A stretch of 64,000 nucleotides of DNA, from assembly GCF_928382285.1 (NCBI RefSeq), contig NZ_CAKMSS010000009.1, forward strand, positions 26,728 through 90,727, given 5' to 3'. The notes under the pieces were generated by a model. It searched no databases, was not told the DNA's origin, and worked only from the letters and a program-made list of their open reading frames with translations. Both the position numbers and the translations under genes were made by a program. Shown here piece by piece: positions 63,859-64,000 of the stretch (position 1 is its first letter; each line of letters starts with the position of its first letter). This stretch comes from Rothia nasimurium (lineage in GTDB: Bacteria > Actinomycetota > Actinomycetes > Actinomycetales > Micrococcaceae).

Positions 63859-63911
63859 TGACCCCTATAGCCCGGGTTATAGGCAGAAAAGTGTGTCCCA
63901 CCCCGGGCGCG

Positions 63912-64000
63912 TCACCCACCACGACCACCCCAACCACGCCGCACCACCACACCCTCACCCACAACAAACACACCCCGCAACTCATCCAAAGAACGCCCCA
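63912..64000 (-). CDS. 3' end of a truncated reading frame at the right edge
   Basis: The minus strand from the edge is open for 28 codons and ends with TGA. The tail reads GRSLDELRGVFVVGEGVVV then RRGWGGRGG. Its composition (many GTG, GGT) differs abruptly from the AT-rich sequence before it. It could be the end of a transposase or other mobile gene, since downstream sequence contains an abrupt composition change, but I cannot name it. Confidence 0.4.
   Translation of the reverse strand, partial: GRSLDELRGVFVVGEGVVVRRGWGGRGG

Noticed and set aside
1..64000. CRISPR array or complete prophage
   Set aside because: No regularly spaced direct repeats with unique spacers, and no phage structural, integrase or terminase genes were seen. 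The hairpin repeats are inverted, not direct arrays.

Overview
The window looks like a chromosomal segment of a moderately high-GC actinobacterium of the Micrococcaceae, most likely Rothia or a close relative. This rests on gene order (dnaX-recR-lysC, a separate SRP RNA, purS-purQ-purL), on family content (HtaA-type heme uptake, NsrR-Hmp, GTP-dependent PEP carboxykinase, Lhr helicase), frequent GTG starts, and several -10 boxes placed right at the start codon. The genus is an inference; no 16S or other marker is present.

Layout. 0.2-9 kb: a CtpE-like P-type ATPase, then a heme module: htaA (three HtaA domains, LANTG wall-sorting motif), hmuT, hmuU and hmuV on the minus strand, diverging from heme oxygenase hmuO across two DtxR/IdeR-like boxes. 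The module captures surface heme, imports it and degrades it under iron control. 9-15 kb: an AbiEi/DUF559-type gene between two copies of a long hairpin repeat, the purSQL operon, and a self-inhibited Fic protein. 15-19.5 kb: TetR divergent from DUF1304 and an oxidoreductase; a conserved hypothetical; then an AT-richer pair made of a secreted hydrophobic protein broken at a G7 tract and a small membrane protein. 19.5-26 kb: lysC, recR with an unusual acidic tail, dnaX, SRP RNA, tRNA-Ser. 26-44.9 kb: NAD salvage (pnuC, nadR), a queuosine-precursor transporter and tgt, two paralogous amino-acid permeases, SRPBCC proteins, Ohr-OhrR with a clear operator, a GH76 hydrolase, MFS transporter, pseudouridine synthase, peptidase T and Nei-type glycosylase. 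44.9-52.6 kb: a 47-residue membrane protein behind a structured leader, a very long Lhr helicase, a DUF4232 lipoprotein, a ferredoxin and tRNA-Arg. 52.6-59.4 kb: pckG, an orphan duplicated ABC ATPase with degenerate motifs, a Roadblock/LC7 protein, and NsrR next to flavohemoprotein Hmp. 59.4-64 kb: an AT-richer defence segment with a single-chain restriction-modification enzyme, an Abi/HEPN protein, a candidate small RNA and a truncated reading frame at the right edge.

Two patterns cut across the genes. First, a palindromic element bounded by GGACGC and GCGTCC lies between genes as terminator-like hairpins and also inside reading frames (recR, lhr, pepT, pnuC, MFS, tgt, nadR), where it encodes Ala/Gly/Gln/Pro-rich linkers. 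A related 9-mer, GGCGTCCGC, is strongly over-represented. Second, several intergenic spaces hold 60-70 base inverted repeats with 20-27 base arms; two pairs flank single genes. I regard these repeats, the G-tract gene pair, the Cys-Cys leader and the right-end defence segment as the parts most worth following up.
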